Assembly (NCBI GenBank): GCA_030609135.1
Contig: JAUWCU010000005.1
Location: forward strand, 1-53,501
Reading direction: 5' to 3'
DNA length: 53,501 nucleotides
Origin: Candidatus Stahliibacteriota bacterium
Lineage (GTDB): Bacteria > Hydrothermota > Tepidihabitantia > SM23-42
Positions 7,227 to 17,677 of the stretch are shown one piece after another. A program made the position numbers and the translations under genes. Every line of letters begins with the position of its first letter. The stretch's first letter is position 1. The notes under the pieces are model-generated. The model was not told the DNA's origin and did no database searches. It worked only from the letters and a program-made list of their open reading frames with translations.

Positions 7227-8615
7227 ATGAAGATCGCTTTTGTTGCATCTGAAGCAATACCTTATGCAAAGACTGGTGGACTTGCCGACGTTGTTGGTGC
7301 TTTGCCGATTTCACTGAGACAACTCGGTTTAAACGTCACGGTTTTCTTACCAAGGTATAAAGGAATAAAGGGTACTCTGTGCGACCGCATCTCAATAGAA
7401 ATGGGTGAGAAATATGACATTAAGGTGTACAAAGATGATGACTTTTATTTTATAGACTACCCTAACTTTTTTAATCGCGACGGGCTTTACGGAACTGAAA
7501 AAGGAGATTTTTCAGATAATTGTGAGCGTTTTACACTGTTTTCCAAGGTGGTCTCACAACTTATTCTAAAAGCTTCGTATGATATAGTCCATTGCCACGA
7601 CTGGCAGACAGGTCTGATCCCGTTGTATCTAAAACTCGGCAAAAGCAGCGCGAGGAGCATTTTTACCATCCATAATTTGGGCTATCAAGGCCGCTTTCCT
7701 GCACAAAAATTCCCAATTCTTGGGCTCGACAACGGTTATTTCACACCCGAAAGTATTGAGTATTATGGAGATATTAATTTCTTAAAAGCCGGTATACTAT
7801 ACAGCGATGTAGTAACTACCGTTTCACAAAATTATGCGCAGGAAATTCAGACTCCAGAAATGGGTTTTGGTCTTGACGGTGTACTGCGGACAAGGCAGGC
7901 AAGCTTGATCGGGATTGTCAATGGTATTGACTATGGTCGATGGAACCCTGAAACTGACGATTTGATCTATAACAAGTACGCTGATTTCAGAGGAAAGCAA
8001 AAGAATAGACAAAGACTAATGGATGAATGCGGCCTCAAAGGCACACGGCCATTGATTGGTATGGTTTCCCGAATCGCAGGACAGAAGGGGTTTGATATAT
8101 TGGTTAAGGCATTTGACTCGATTATTGATATGGGTTTTAATGTGATAATCCTCGGTTCTGGTGACGAGAGTTTTCAAAAGAAATTGACTACTTTTTCCAC
8201 TGTTCATCCGCAGCGGGTATCGGTCAATATCAAATTTGATAACAAACTCGCCCATCGCATATATGCGGGCAGCGATTTCTTTCTCATGCCGTCCAGGTAT
8301 GAGCCCTGTGGTCTTGGTCAACTCATCAGTCTTAGGTATGGCACCATACCAATTGTGCGGCATACTGGTGGATTAGCTGATACGATTACTGATTATGATC
8401 CCGTATCTGCTAAAGGTAACGGTTTTATTTTTACTGAATATTCAAGTAAACATCTGATTACTGCTTTGTCAAGAAGCATGATGGCTTATAATTGCCGAGA
8501 TGCTTTTGAAAAACTGTCAGAGAAATGTATGACCATCAATTTTTCATGGGGTGAATCTGCAAAGAAATATGTTCAATTGTACAAAAATACAAGGCTATCT
8601 GGTACGGAAGAATAG
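7227..8615 (+). CDS. glgA: Glycogen synthase (ADP-glucose type, GT5)
   Basis: A 462-residue bacterial starch/glycogen synthase that transfers glucose from ADP- or NDP-glucose to alpha-1,4-glucan. The N-terminal glucosyl-donor loop is K15-T-G-G-L, and the C-terminal half carries 'MPSRYEPCGLGQ' and 'RHTGGLADT', both family hallmarks. The length is normal for GT5. The only ATG that fits the conserved start (MKIAFVASEA) is 8 bp after a MITE copy, and no ribosome-binding site is apparent, so translation may have adapted to the insertion. Confidence 0.92.
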   Translation: MKIAFVASEAIPYAKTGGLADVVGALPISLRQLGLNVTVFLPRYKGIKGTLCDRISIEMGEKYDIKVYKDDDFYFIDYPNFFNRDGLYGTEKGDFSDNCERFTLFSKVVSQLILKASYDIVHCHDWQTGLIPLYLKLGKSSARSIFTIHNLGYQGRFPAQKFPILGLDNGYFTPESIEYYGDINFLKAGILYSDVVTTVSQNYAQEIQTPEMGFGLDGVLRTRQASLIGIVNGIDYGRWNPETDDLIYNKYADFRGKQKNRQRLMDECGLKGTRPLIGMVSRIAGQKGFDILVKAFDSIIDMGFNVIILGSGDESFQKKLTTFSTVHPQRVSVNIKFDNKLAHRIYAGSDFFLMPSRYEPCGLGQLISLRYGTIPIVRHTGGLADTITDYDPVSAKGNGFIFTEYSSKHLITALSRSMMAYNCRDAFEKLSEKCMTINFSWGESAKKYVQLYKNTRLSGTEE

Positions 8616-8661
8616 TCTTTAGAGGTTAAACCATTAACCACCAAACATACGTCTAATTATA

Positions 8662-9183
8662 ATGAAAGGCGATGAGGATGCTATTTATGTTAAGAGTTTT
8701 AAGGGCGGTGACGAAAAAGCATTTGACCAGCTCTATGAGAAATATCAGATATCTATACACGCTATTTGCTATAGATATACCAGGAATGAAGCTGATGCCC
8801 GTGAACTCACCCAGGACGTTTTTGTTAAGGTTTATAATAACCTTAATAAGTTCAGGGAAAAGTCGAAGTTCTTCACATGGCTGTATAGGATTGCGGTTAA
8901 TACCTGTTTTTCATTCAAACGCAAACACAAAGAGCCGCTTTTGGATTTGTCACCGGCAAAAGAATCAGTGGATTTAGGAAAGCGAGTGAGGATGAAAATA
9001 GCAATTGATAATGCACTTTTAAAACTGCCCAAACGGCAAAAGTTGTGTTTTATACTGCGTCATTATGAAGGTTACACTTTTTCCGAAATAGGTGATATTA
9101 TGGGTATTACCACTGGCGCAGCTAAGGCAAACCATCATCATGCAGTCAGGAAACTTAGAATTTTACTGGAGGCGTGGATATGA
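8662..9183 (+). CDS. ECF-family RNA polymerase sigma factor (RpoE-like)
   Basis: A 173-residue sigma factor with region 2 (about 15-85, including 'RNEADARELTQDVFVKVY' and 'FFTWLYRIAVN') and region 4 (about 118-170, helix-turn-helix 'YTFSEIGDIMGITTGAAK'). Region 3 is absent, as is usual for ECF factors. The stop codon overlaps the start of the zinc-finger anti-sigma gene (ATGA), and a CpxP-like periplasmic gene follows, so this is most likely an envelope-stress regulon. Its target promoters cannot be deduced here. Confidence 0.92.
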   Translation: MKGDEDAIYVKSFKGGDEKAFDQLYEKYQISIHAICYRYTRNEADARELTQDVFVKVYNNLNKFREKSKFFTWLYRIAVNTCFSFKRKHKEPLLDLSPAKESVDLGKRVRMKIAIDNALLKLPKRQKLCFILRHYEGYTFSEIGDIMGITTGAAKANHHHAVRKLRILLEAWI

Positions 9184-9731
9184 GAATCTGCCAGGAGTTT
9201 AAAGATAAGGTTATTGATTACATAGAACACGCTATGCCCGAACAAGAGCGTAACAGGTTTGAGCAACATTTGAATAGCTGCAAGCATTGCCAACAAGAGT
9301 ATACCAGAGTCAAGGAACTCTATGAGCTTCTTGATAAAGATGTTGTGCCAGTACCTGAACAGGCTTTTTTTGATGAACTGAGAATCAGTGTCAGACAACG
9401 AGAAATTCGACTGCGCAAGTTCAGGGTGTCAAGGTTGGTAAAGGTCCTGATACCAGCTTTTGCGGTTGTTATGCTTGCGTTGTATGTTTTACGTCCTGAG
9501 AATACGGTCAGGATATCTGTACCGACATCTGTTCTGCTCGAGGATGAGACCATTGCCAAAATCAGCCTTGGCGGCATTATTGACGACAAGTTGGTCAATG
9601 ACCTAATCGTTGTCGAAGACGATTTACCGATTGATATTGATGAGACGATCCATGGATTGAGCGATGTAGAAAAGGCTGAATTTATTGAGATTTTAGATAA
9701 AGAACTGAGTAAATTGCAGGAGGATGTATGA
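9180..9731 (+). CDS. Anti-sigma factor with zinc-finger (zf-HC2) domain
   Basis: A 183-residue membrane protein. The cytoplasmic N-terminus carries the ZAS motif H30-x3-C34-x2-C37, which binds the cognate ECF sigma factor. One transmembrane segment lies near residues 87-103, followed by an acidic periplasmic tail. I chose the ATG at 9180, which overlaps the sigma stop as ATGA and has GGAGG at 9168-9172; a GTG at 9174 is possible but badly spaced. It presumably holds the upstream sigma factor inactive until an envelope signal arrives. Confidence 0.88.
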   Translation: MRICQEFKDKVIDYIEHAMPEQERNRFEQHLNSCKHCQQEYTRVKELYELLDKDVVPVPEQAFFDELRISVRQREIRLRKFRVSRLVKVLIPAFAVVMLALYVLRPENTVRISVPTSVLLEDETIAKISLGGIIDDKLVNDLIVVEDDLPIDIDETIHGLSDVEKAEFIEILDKELSKLQEDV

Positions 9732-9732
9732 G

Positions 9733-9781
9733 ACCCCCACCCTTGCCCTCCCCCTTGAAGGGGGAGGATATAGGAGGGGGT
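9733..9781. repeat. GC-rich hairpin repeat between anti-sigma and CpxP-like genes
   Basis: CCTCCCCCT pairs with AGGGGGAGG around a TGA loop (9747-9767). An outer ACCCCCACCC partly pairs with GGAGGGGGT. It is a strong hairpin with no T-run, inside a probable operon, so it is more likely a dispersed repeat or transcript-stability element than a terminator. Confidence 0.6.
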
Positions 9782-9794
9782 GAAAGGAGGTTTA

Positions 9795-10253
9795 ATGTCT
9801 ACTCGACAGAAATTGTTGATTTTGTTAGGTTTGATTGTGTTCTGTTTAGCCCAGCCGTTTGCTGATGATGACCCCCGGGCGATAATCGAGAAAGTAAAAA
9901 TCTACCGGCTTACCCAAGAACTCGATTTGACGACTGAACAGGCTATTCGATTTTTTCCGAAATTAAACGATCTACAAAAAATTGAGCGCAATTTTGGCGA
10001 GGAAAAAATGAGAATTATTCATGGATTGAAGGGGCTCCTTCGAGAGCACGCGTCTGATGAGGAGATATTAGACGAGGTCGCCAAATTTGAAGAGTTGCAA
10101 AAAGATAAACTGACCAGGCAAATAGAAACGATGAAGGAAATTTGGCAGATACTAACCCCGGTACAGAGGGCAAAATTCCTGATTTTCCGGGAAGAGTTTA
10201 ACAGAGAAATTCGGGAAATGATTAAGCAAATAAAGAAACACCGAAAACCCTGA
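9795..10253 (+). CDS. CpxP/Spy-like periplasmic helical protein
   Basis: A 152-residue protein with a signal peptide (about 1-23, ending 'LAQPFADD') and an all-helical body. Two LTxxQ-like elements, 'LDLTTEQAIRFFP' and 'LTPVQRAKFLIF', are hallmarks of the CpxP/Spy/heavy-metal-resistance superfamily. I start it at the ATG at 9795, preceded by AAAGGAGG (9784-9791); the GTG upstream would include the ribosome-binding site in the protein. With the ECF sigma and anti-sigma genes it forms a probable envelope-stress sensor set. Confidence 0.8.
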   Translation: MSTRQKLLILLGLIVFCLAQPFADDDPRAIIEKVKIYRLTQELDLTTEQAIRFFPKLNDLQKIERNFGEEKMRIIHGLKGLLREHASDEEILDEVAKFEELQKDKLTRQIETMKEIWQILTPVQRAKFLIFREEFNREIREMIKQIKKHRKP

Positions 10254-10298
10254 GCACAGACTGTTACTATGTGACATAAATTCTTGAAAAAACCACGT

Positions 10299-10413
10299 TG
10301 TCATTGCCCGATTCCCTGATCAAGTCAGAGGACAAGCTTGATCCTCCGGTCAAGCCGGAGGACGCAATCCACAGGCAGAAATCTTCTGGATTCCCGCTTT
10401 CGCGGGAATGACA
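10299..10413. repeat. TGTCATT...AATGACA multi-hairpin repeat
   Basis: TGTCATT (10299-10305) pairs with AATGACA (10407-10413). Inside are GATCAAG/CTTGATC, CTCCGGT-caag-CCGGAG, and CCCGC-TTTC-GCGGG, with AATCC/GGATT as an internal closing stem. The architecture is that of a branched, multi-arm junction. It has the same outer words as the element at 21719-21796 and the MITE cores, but different arms. Confidence 0.65.
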
Positions 10414-10444
10414 CCCAGCAGAAATTAATGTTACAGAACACTAG

Positions 10445-10593
10445 TTACTAAAGAGAACATGAAATAGTTTAATCAAATACTGCTCAATGTATGTCGTCAT
10501 TTTCCTGGATTCCCTGGTCCCTTCGACATATAACTCAGGACTACAGCAAGCTATGGAGAACTATCAAATTAAACTATTTAAGGTTCTGAGTAA
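10445..10593. mobile_element. MITE-like element, copy 3 (diverged)
   Basis: The ends form a terminal inverted repeat: the left begins TTACTAAAGAGAACAT and continues GAAATAGTTTAAT; the right, read inward, begins ATTACTCAGAACCTTA and continues AATAGTTTAAT. This matches the terminal repeats of the elements at 7061-7218 and 49252-49413. The interior differs and carries an ATGTCG...CGACAT stem around a 'tcattttcctggattcc' segment. Confidence 0.6.
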
Positions 10594-10617
10594 TATATCT
10601 TTATCAGATATCGTGTA

Positions 10618-12012
10618 TTATCCACCGACTCTGCCAGTGTGTAATAGATCATGATGAAACATTGGCCAATTAGTATTAGCCAGGGTACCAGTACCATGGA
10701 TAGCATATAGATAACCATCATAAGATCCAATGTAGATTGTGCCGTCTGGTCCAATTGCTGGAGAAGACCTTACTTCACCACCAGTCGCGTAGCTCCACCT
10801 AAGTGAACCACCTGGATTCAGTGCATACACGTAGTGATCCATTGATCCAATATAGATCGTACCGTCAGAACCAATTGCCGGAGTTGAAATCACGGCAGCA
10901 TCAGTGGAATAAGACCATTTTGAGGTGCCATCTGGATCTATCGCATAGATATTTCCATCAATTGACCCGACATAGATTGTTCCATCCGCACCAATCGCCG
11001 GACAAGAAGTTACGGAACCGTTTGTAAGATAGCGCCATTTAAAATTGCCGTCAGAGTCAATAGCATACAAGTAATTGTCCCATGAACCGACATAGATTGT
11101 ACCATCTGCACCAATCGCCGGAGAAGAAGTAATATAATTGCCTACGTAATAACTCCATTTTAATGTACCATTTGGATAAAGAGCATAAAGATTATCGTCC
11201 CATGACCCGAAATAGATTATACCGTCATTATCAACCGCTGGAGAACAACATACTAAATTACTTGTTAGGTATTGCCAGTTTGATACGCCGCTTTGGTCCA
11301 ACGCATAAAAATTCCCGTCATTTGATCCAAAATAGATTGACCCATCCGAACCAATCGCCGCAGTGGAGTGCACATATTGACCGGTGGAAAAAGTCCATGA
11401 TAATGCACCGCCCGATGTTATCGCATAGAGATCAAAATCATAGGACCCGACATAAATCATGCCACCAGCACTGATTGCCGGCGAAGAATAGACAGCGCCG
11501 CCAGTTTGGTAACTCCACCTGAACGTACCATCAGAGTTTATCGCATATAGATAACCGCCCAATGAACCGACATAGATTGTACCATCAGAGCCAATCGCCG
11601 GAGAGGAAAATATTGAATCACCACCTATTGAATAACTCCATTTTAGTGTACCTATAAGAGTATCATTGTAAACCAATACAGATATTGTATCTGAAGTAGC
11701 TTCATTCTCAGCCGCATCAAAAGCTTTTGCAAAGATAGTGTGTAATGAGCTGTCCTGTTGAATAGAGTCGGTCACCCAATCATAGAAATACGGACTCGTT
11801 GTTGTAGTATGTGCAAGAATATTATTTATGTAGATTTCAACGTTTTCAACGCCTTCATTATCTGTAGCCTGAGCGTTTATTCTGACAACACCGGTTATTG
11901 TATCACCGTCACCTGGGCTGCTGATCAACACATGTGGTGGTTCATTATCAACGCCACCACATTCCAGCCACAACAATGTCAATACCATGCATCCGACCAG
12001 AAGTTTTTTCAT
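10618..12012 (-). CDS. Surface beta-propeller protein with PQQ-like repeats and an Ig-like domain
   Basis: A 464-residue exported protein. The N-terminus is a signal with a possible lipobox cysteine at C19, though a glutamate precedes it, so lipidation is uncertain. A bacterial Ig-like domain follows (about 27-112, 'VRINAQATDNEGVENVEIYI'). Eight 40-residue repeats ('SPAIGxDGTIYVGS...LYAI') then make a PQQ-type propeller, and the protein ends in 'NWPMFHHDLLHTG'. The repeats are also visible as 120-base units in DNA. A ribosome-binding site (AAGGGGGAA) precedes the ATG. It probably binds a ligand or partner on the cell surface; no enzymatic residues were identified. Confidence 0.8.
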   Translation of the reverse strand: MKKLLVGCMVLTLLWLECGGVDNEPPHVLISSPGDGDTITGVVRINAQATDNEGVENVEIYINNILAHTTTTSPYFYDWVTDSIQQDSSLHTIFAKAFDAAENEATSDTISVLVYNDTLIGTLKWSYSIGGDSIFSSPAIGSDGTIYVGSLGGYLYAINSDGTFRWSYQTGGAVYSSPAISAGGMIYVGSYDFDLYAITSGGALSWTFSTGQYVHSTAAIGSDGSIYFGSNDGNFYALDQSGVSNWQYLTSNLVCCSPAVDNDGIIYFGSWDDNLYALYPNGTLKWSYYVGNYITSSPAIGADGTIYVGSWDNYLYAIDSDGNFKWRYLTNGSVTSCPAIGADGTIYVGSIDGNIYAIDPDGTSKWSYSTDAAVISTPAIGSDGTIYIGSMDHYVYALNPGGSLRWSYATGGEVRSSPAIGPDGTIYIGSYDGYLYAIHGTGTLANTNWPMFHHDLLHTGRVGG

Positions 12013-12081
12013 TTTTCCCCCTTTCTTATTCTAATTTTGCCACATAATGCCGGCAACATTAGAATCGCATACGGCAAATTG

Positions 12082-13017
12082 CTATTGTATTTTCTCAATT
12101 AATGCTCTTAAATCATTATTAAGAAACTCTGATAACTTAATCTCATCGGTAACCGTTGTTACCTTTTTGTCTATCTCCTGGTTTTTCGCTACATCTTTTA
12201 TTGAAATGGTGTAATCGATCTTGCCTGCTTGTTTCGTGACCTTACCAACAATTATGTAGTCACACTGGAAGTAGACACCAATTGCGTGAGCTTGGCTATC
12301 ATTAATGTTCACACCAATATGACGTTTAATAATCTCGCTCTTCACGTCTATCTTGCTTATGAATTTGAACTTACTGAAAATGCTGACGACCTTGTATAGT
12401 TCATCTTGGCAACGTTCACCAAGATCCGCATTAGCTGCCTCAGTATTCTCTTCGCGAAACGGTAATATCACCATATACTTCTTCAGTTCTCCGGTCGGTA
12501 GGGTTTGAGGACCATACTCAAGATTTAGCTCATCAATGACTAAATCAGTTAGGTCTAATTCACTGGAAGCATAGAAAACGTTCTCCGACAGGTCAAGAAT
12601 TATAGCGAAACCTTCTTGCTGGGCGATTTTACTGATTCCTTCATTTATTGTATTCAAGAGTGGTGCCATCAGTTCGTCATTTCTCTGCTCTACTTTGCCG
12701 CCGTCACCAAAAAATTCTGCCAGGAACTTATTATAGGAAATTTTCTGCGTTTCTATTTCATCGAGTTTTCTCAATCTCGCCTTTTCAGAAAGCATGAGTT
12801 TTTGATCATCAAGCTCGGCTTTAAGATTTTCGATTCTTTGCCTCATGGCGGCAGCTGAATCGCGCTGTGTTTTAATGAAGTCGTTTAGCTCAATATTCGC
12901 TGCGGCAGTTGCCTGGTATTCATTAAAGATTCGGTCAGAGTCAACAACACCGGTCTTTGATTCTGCGGCAAACATTAGGACAACGAAAATGGCAAGGATA
13001 AAAGAAAACTGCTTCAT
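12082..13017 (-). CDS. OmpH/Skp-family chaperone fused to a CsgG/TolB-N-like domain
   Basis: A 311-residue secreted protein. The signal peptide is about 1-20. Residues 22-165 match the OmpH/Skp pattern: 'VDSDRIFNEYQA' start, long coiled coil (about 45-115), closing 'IILDLSENVFYASSELDLTDLVI'. Residues about 180-311 are an added alpha/beta domain ('YMVILPFREEN...QCDYIIVGKVTKQAGKIDYTI') resembling TolB-N/CsgG/FlgO-type penicillin-binding-activator folds. It lies 14 bp downstream of bamA, the usual place for skp. The C-terminal extension is unusual for this family; the fold call is by pattern only. Confidence 0.78.
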   Translation of the reverse strand: MKQFSFILAIFVVLMFAAESKTGVVDSDRIFNEYQATAAANIELNDFIKTQRDSAAAMRQRIENLKAELDDQKLMLSEKARLRKLDEIETQKISYNKFLAEFFGDGGKVEQRNDELMAPLLNTINEGISKIAQQEGFAIILDLSENVFYASSELDLTDLVIDELNLEYGPQTLPTGELKKYMVILPFREENTEAANADLGERCQDELYKVVSIFSKFKFISKIDVKSEIIKRHIGVNINDSQAHAIGVYFQCDYIIVGKVTKQAGKIDYTISIKDVAKNQEIDKKVTTVTDEIKLSEFLNNDLRALIEKIQ

Positions 13018-13031
13018 ATAACCTCCCTAAA

Positions 13032-15230
13032 TCAGAACATACCAAAAGGATTGATCTGGAAGTGAGGTTCAAAACCAGGTTGCTCACGATCCAGACCATA
13101 ACCCATGTCAAAACCAAGGATTCCCATCATCGGTATTTCAATGCGTACGCCCGCACCAACTCCTCGATAGAGATTATGTAAGTTAACATCTTTGTACGAC
13201 TCAAAAGCATTTCCTGCGTCATAGAACATCAGGAATGATAGGCTTGGGGAAAGTTTCAGTTTAAGTTCTAAATTGTTTATTAACAGCGCACTACCGCCAA
13301 CACGTCGTCCGTCGAGTTCCGGGGAGAGGGAGCGATCTGAATAACCTCGGACACCGTCATCACCGACGCCTCCAGCGTAAAACTTCTTATAGAGCGGTAC
13401 TTCATCAACACTCGTTACAACGCCCGCCTTTATTCTGGCCATGAGCACAAATTTCCAGTATAAAGGCAAGTAGGTCCGTGCCTCAAATGTGATTCGATTA
13501 TAGTCAGTGTTGGCGAACAAGAACTTTTTGGCGATATCAGCGCGTAACGCCATATACGAACCGCTCGTCGGGTTAAAGATAAAGTCCCTTGAATCCCGCG
13601 TAAGCGCGAACGAATTTGACACGGTCCACTTTGGTATCGTGTCATCAAAAAGACTATAACCACTACTCGGTGGTGTATATGAAGATGCAATATCGAGTAT
13701 CTGACTTCTTTCAGCGCGGAGCGTATAGCCGAATTTGGTATAGTCCAGATAGAAAGGAAATGAAACGCGACCGGCAAAACCAATATCACGTTTTGTATAA
13801 TAATCCCAGAATCGATTTGTATAATATAGGTCGAGTCCAGCACTAGTCCTTGTGCTAAAAAGCCATGGTTCAGTATACCCGATTTGAAAGTTCGTTAGTC
13901 TGCCACCTAACTCAATCTTGGTGTAGAGTCGCTGTCCTTTTCCCCACATGTTGGGGTGTGAGAGTTCAAAATAACCAGTCAATTTATCCTGGGCTGAGTA
14001 TGAAATGCCGGCACCTACGGTGGCGACACCTTCTTTCTCAGTTAGTTTGTAAATCAAATCTATGCGGCCGCTATCATCCGGGACGCCGGTTAAAGGTTCA
14101 ACGTTATCAAAAAAACCGAGGTTGAAAACCTCCCGCAGGCTTCTAATAACGTCTGAACGTCGGAATATCTCTCCGGGGATAGTTCTTAGCTCTCGCCGGA
14201 TGACGTTTTCCCGGGTGCTGTAGTTACCCGTGATTATCACGCGGTTGATGGTTGCCGGTGATGATTCTTCGATAACATATTCAATATCTATGAAACTATC
14301 ACGGGCATCTTCATTTGGCGCGATTGAACAGTATATATAACCTTCGTCAGCATAGACTCCGAATAATTCCTGATAGGTTTCTTCAACTTTGCTGAGATCG
14401 TACACATCGCCGCTTTTGTATTTCAGTGCTCTTCCGAGTTGTTGTGTGCTGAATATTGAGTTGCCAGTAAAACTAACATCACCGACATAATATTGTTCAT
14501 TCTCTTCGATATTTATTGTAATGATAAAGCGATCTGCCACGACTTCGATTATTGGCTCATCTATTTTTACATCCAGATATCCATTATCTTTATAAAAGGA
14601 TTTGATTTTTGCAACATCCTCTTCAAGTTTGACTTCATCTAACTTGCCACTGCGCAGAAACGCTTTAGGTTTGTTTTGCATCATCTTTGTAATCTTTGAA
14701 TCAGCAAAAGCATTGTTCCCGGTAATCTCTATTTTGCCGATGCGCGGTTCAATACCTTCCTCAATAATGAAAAACAGATCGATTTTGTTGAGTGAATCAA
14801 TTATTGAACTATCCTGGACCATCGTGTAATAGAATGACTTTTCTTTGTACATATCCAGGATGTTAGTCTTTGCTTCGAATACGTCTCGGTCAGTAACTAC
14901 TTGTCCGATCCTCCATTGGAGCTTTTTTCTCAGGTCTTTCTTTTTCACCTTGGTATTACCGATGAACTCAGGTCTGCTTTTAAGAAACGGTGCTTCTTCA
15001 ACGGTGATGCTGAAAAAAATACCGTCACCTACTATCGTTGTATCAATCGCAATATAGTTGAATAACCTAAGCCGAGAAAGATTTTGAAGCGCGTTTTGTA
15101 TATCTGAGCTTCGAAATTCTTCGCCGGTTTTAAACCCCGATGTTTCTATTATCAATTGCGGGTCAGCCCATTGCGCATCGACATCAATATCGATGATTTT
15201 GTAGCTAAGTAAAAAAAGGAGGAGGATCAC
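13032..15230 (-). CDS. bamA: Outer-membrane protein assembly factor BamA
   Basis: A 732-residue Omp85 protein that inserts beta-barrels into the outer membrane. It has a short signal segment, five POTRA domains (about 10-390, with 'FIGNTKVKK', '[11 protein letters not shown]', 'FTGNSIFST' and '[10 protein letters not shown]' edge motifs), and a 16-strand barrel (about 405-732). The 'GVRGYSDR' motif and a C-terminal phenylalanine (NPFGMF) are diagnostic. The GTG start overlaps the clpC stop by 4 bp, and a Skp-like gene follows, giving the order clpC-bamA-skp. Confidence 0.95.
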   Translation of the reverse strand: MILLLFLLSYKIIDIDVDAQWADPQLIIETSGFKTGEEFRSSDIQNALQNLSRLRLFNYIAIDTTIVGDGIFFSITVEEAPFLKSRPEFIGNTKVKKKDLRKKLQWRIGQVVTDRDVFEAKTNILDMYKEKSFYYTMVQDSSIIDSLNKIDLFFIIEEGIEPRIGKIEITGNNAFADSKITKMMQNKPKAFLRSGKLDEVKLEEDVAKIKSFYKDNGYLDVKIDEPIIEVVADRFIITINIEENEQYYVGDVSFTGNSIFSTQQLGRALKYKSGDVYDLSKVEETYQELFGVYADEGYIYCSIAPNEDARDSFIDIEYVIEESSPATINRVIITGNYSTRENVIRRELRTIPGEIFRRSDVIRSLREVFNLGFFDNVEPLTGVPDDSGRIDLIYKLTEKEGVATVGAGISYSAQDKLTGYFELSHPNMWGKGQRLYTKIELGGRLTNFQIGYTEPWLFSTRTSAGLDLYYTNRFWDYYTKRDIGFAGRVSFPFYLDYTKFGYTLRAERSQILDIASSYTPPSSGYSLFDDTIPKWTVSNSFALTRDSRDFIFNPTSGSYMALRADIAKKFLFANTDYNRITFEARTYLPLYWKFVLMARIKAGVVTSVDEVPLYKKFYAGGVGDDGVRGYSDRSLSPELDGRRVGGSALLINNLELKLKLSPSLSFLMFYDAGNAFESYKDVNLHNLYRGVGAGVRIEIPMMGILGFDMGYGLDREQPGFEPHFQINPFGMF

Positions 15231-17626
15231 TTCTCTTTAAATTCTATTTTATCGCCCGATCTAACAAGGCGGATGCGTTTACCATCTTTGATATTACCTT
15301 TTAAGATTTCCTCAGAAAGGGGATCTTCTATCAAACGGCGTATTGTTCTTTTAACGGGGCGTGCACCGAATTCAGGGTCAAAGCCTTCCTCGACCAAAAG
15401 CTCTTTGCTTGACTCTTCAAGCTCAAGCTGCATTTTTCTTTCGCTGAGACGCTCTTCAACTTCGGCGATTAGTATGTCGACTATTTTCTTCATGTCTTCC
15501 TTGTTCAACTGCCTGAATACTATTATTTCGTCGATTCTGTTTAAAAATTCAGGTGAGAAGATCTTTTTGGTTTCCTCTAAAAGCCTTGTTTTCATTTTGT
15601 CATAGGAAACATCAGTCGAATCCGTTGCAAAACCCAAACTATCACCCTTACTGATTTCAGCAGTTCCAATATTCGAGGTCATGATTACTATTGTGTTTTT
15701 GAAATCGATTTTGCGACCGTAAGAATCAGTAAGCTGACCATCCTCGAGTATTTGCAGTAAGATGTTGAAGACATCAGGGTGGGCTTTTTCTATTTCATCG
15801 AAAAGCACTACTGAATATGGTTTTCTTTTCACTTTTTCAGTGAGTTGGCCGCCTTCCTCAAAACCGACATAACCGGGCGGCGCACCGATAAGCCTCGATA
15901 CATTGAACTTTTCCATATACTCAGACATATCAAGAGCAACCAGAGAATTTATGTCGCCAAAAATGAATTCAGCAAGCCGCCTTGCCAATTCTGTTTTACC
16001 AACACCCGTGGGTCCCAGGAAAATGAATGAACCGATCGGTCGTCTGGGGTCTTTTACGCCTGCTCTACTTCGTCTAACTGCTTTTGCTATGGCGGTAATA
16101 GCTTCCTTTTGTCCAACTACTTTCTTGCTTACTTCGTCTTCCATTTTGAGTAAGCGCTTGGATTCTTTCTGTTCTATCTTGGCTACCGGGATACCAGTCC
16201 ACCTGGATACAACGAAAGCAATATCTTCCTCAAGCACAGTTGGACGCGGCAACTTTTTATTTTTTTCCATGACCGCCAGTTGCTCTTTGAGCTTTTTCTG
16301 TTTGTCGCGAAGTTTTGCCGCCGCTTCAAATTTTTGATCAGCAACTGCTTTTTCCTTCGTTATTTTCACCGCGTCATACTCTATTTCCAAATCGGATAAT
16401 CGTTCATCTTTAACTATTTTGGACAGTTTGACTTTAGCGCCTGCCTCATCTATGACATCGATCGCCTTATCTGGTAAGTAACGATCTGTTATGTAACGAT
16501 TTGACAAACGTACCGCTGCTTCCAATGATTCGTCAGTATAAGTGATGTGATGGTGCTCTTCATATCTTTCTTTTAAACCGTGCAAGATACTGATTGTTTC
16601 CTGAACCGTAGGTGGATTTACGATAATAAGCTGGAACCTGCGCTCAAGGGCACCGTTTTTTTCTATATATCTTCGGTAGTCTTCGAGAGTTGTTGCACCA
16701 ACACATTGGAGTTCACCTCTTGCCAAGGTTGGCTTCAACATATTTGAGGCATCGATAGCACCTTCAGCAGCACCAGCACCCACAATAGTGTGAAGTTCGT
16801 CAATAAATACTATGATGTTCTTATTCTTGGTGACATCATTGATGACAGCTTTTAGCCTTTCCTCAAACTGACCGCGGTATTTTGTACCGGCAACAATGGA
16901 CGCCATATCAAGAGCAACCACACGTTTTTTCTTAAGAGAATCTGGCACATTAGCTGCGACGATATCCTGGGCAAGACCTTCGACGATTGCGGTTTTGCCA
17001 ACACCGGCTTCACCGACTAATACGGGGTTATTCTTTTTTCGACGCGATAATGTTTGAATAACCCTTTCTATTTCATTTTCCCGACCGATAATTGGATCGA
17101 GTTTGTCATCCCGGGCAAGCTGAGTAAGATCGCGTGAAAACATCTCTAAGGCAGAACTTCGGGGCTTGGTTTTTGTTTTGCCGGATACTACACTCTCGGG
17201 GCGGAGGAGCTGAATGATTTCATTTTTCAGGGTGTCATAATCCATGCCCACAGACTCTAATACTTGAGCACCCAGGCTTCCCTGGGTCCTTATAATACCA
17301 AGTAGAAGATGCTCAGTCCCTACATATGAGTGTCCGAAGTTCTTGGCTTCTTCCATAGCATAGTTCAGGCACAACCTTGCTTCATTGCTGAGCTGGACAT
17401 CTATCTTACCACCAGGACCCATGCTGATTGAGTTTTCAATGCCTTTGCGTAACTCACTGAGTTCAATACCCAAATTTATTAAAACCATGGCACCAACCCC
17501 TTCGCCTTCTTTAATCATTGCAAGAAGGAGCTGTTCTGTACCAATAAAGCTTTGCTTTGTCCTGAGCGCCTCGTCACGGGCAAGGTGCAATATTTTTCTA
17601 ACTCTTTCAGTAAACCGTTCTTGCAA
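15227..17626 (-). CDS. clpC: ATP-dependent Clp protease ATPase subunit ClpC
   Basis: A 799-residue AAA+ unfoldase. Two Clp-N repeats (about 1-145) are followed by D1 with Walker A 'GEAGVGKTA' (near 205), a UVR/coiled M-region (about 415-470, '[18 protein letters not shown]'), and D2 with 'GPTGVGKTE' (near 535) and the ClpB D2-small domain. ClpC-type features outweigh ClpB because the middle domain is short. The start is TTG with AAGGAGG 6 bases upstream; no ATG fits the conserved start. A promoter lies at 17650-17677. ClpP is not in the window. Confidence 0.93.
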   Translation of the reverse strand: MQERFTERVRKILHLARDEALRTKQSFIGTEQLLLAMIKEGEGVGAMVLINLGIELSELRKGIENSISMGPGGKIDVQLSNEARLCLNYAMEEAKNFGHSYVGTEHLLLGIIRTQGSLGAQVLESVGMDYDTLKNEIIQLLRPESVVSGKTKTKPRSSALEMFSRDLTQLARDDKLDPIIGRENEIERVIQTLSRRKKNNPVLVGEAGVGKTAIVEGLAQDIVAANVPDSLKKKRVVALDMASIVAGTKYRGQFEERLKAVINDVTKNKNIIVFIDELHTIVGAGAAEGAIDASNMLKPTLARGELQCVGATTLEDYRRYIEKNGALERRFQLIIVNPPTVQETISILHGLKERYEEHHHITYTDESLEAAVRLSNRYITDRYLPDKAIDVIDEAGAKVKLSKIVKDERLSDLEIEYDAVKITKEKAVADQKFEAAAKLRDKQKKLKEQLAVMEKNKKLPRPTVLEEDIAFVVSRWTGIPVAKIEQKESKRLLKMEDEVSKKVVGQKEAITAIAKAVRRSRAGVKDPRRPIGSFIFLGPTGVGKTELARRLAEFIFGDINSLVALDMSEYMEKFNVSRLIGAPPGYVGFEEGGQLTEKVKRKPYSVVLFDEIEKAHPDVFNILLQILEDGQLTDSYGRKIDFKNTIVIMTSNIGTAEISKGDSLGFATDSTDVSYDKMKTRLLEETKKIFSPEFLNRIDEIIVFRQLNKEDMKKIVDILIAEVEERLSERKMQLELEESSKELLVEEGFDPEFGARPVKRTIRRLIEDPLSEEILKGNIKDGKRIRLVRSGDKIEFKEK

Positions 17627-17649
17627 CTAATCCTCCTTATATTTTGTAT

Positions 17650-17677
17650 ATTCTATCCATAATTGCAATTCTGTCAA
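17650..17677 (-). promoter_or_regulatory. Sigma-70-type promoter of clpC
   Basis: On the minus strand TTGACA (17672-17677) and TAGAAT (17650-17655) are 16 bases apart. The upstream word 'ctaacggggttgaca' is shared with the PpiC promoter at 3923. The leader contains AAGGAGG before the TTG start. Confidence 0.75.

Larger units (their letters stand above)
10254..10617. other. Convergent intergenic region filled by two repeat elements
   Basis: Between converging genes lie a long multi-hairpin TGTCATT...AATGACA element (10299-10413) and a third, diverged MITE-like copy (10445-10593). No reading frame or T-run terminator is apparent. Confidence 0.6.

Noticed and set aside
9747-9767. Strong GC hairpin considered as terminator of the sigma/anti-sigma unit
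   Set aside because: There is no T-run, and it is directly followed by the ribosome-binding site of a functionally related gene.
10618-12012. 120-base periodic DNA repeat
   Set aside because: It is explained by the 40-residue protein repeats of the PQQ-type propeller, not by a non-coding array.
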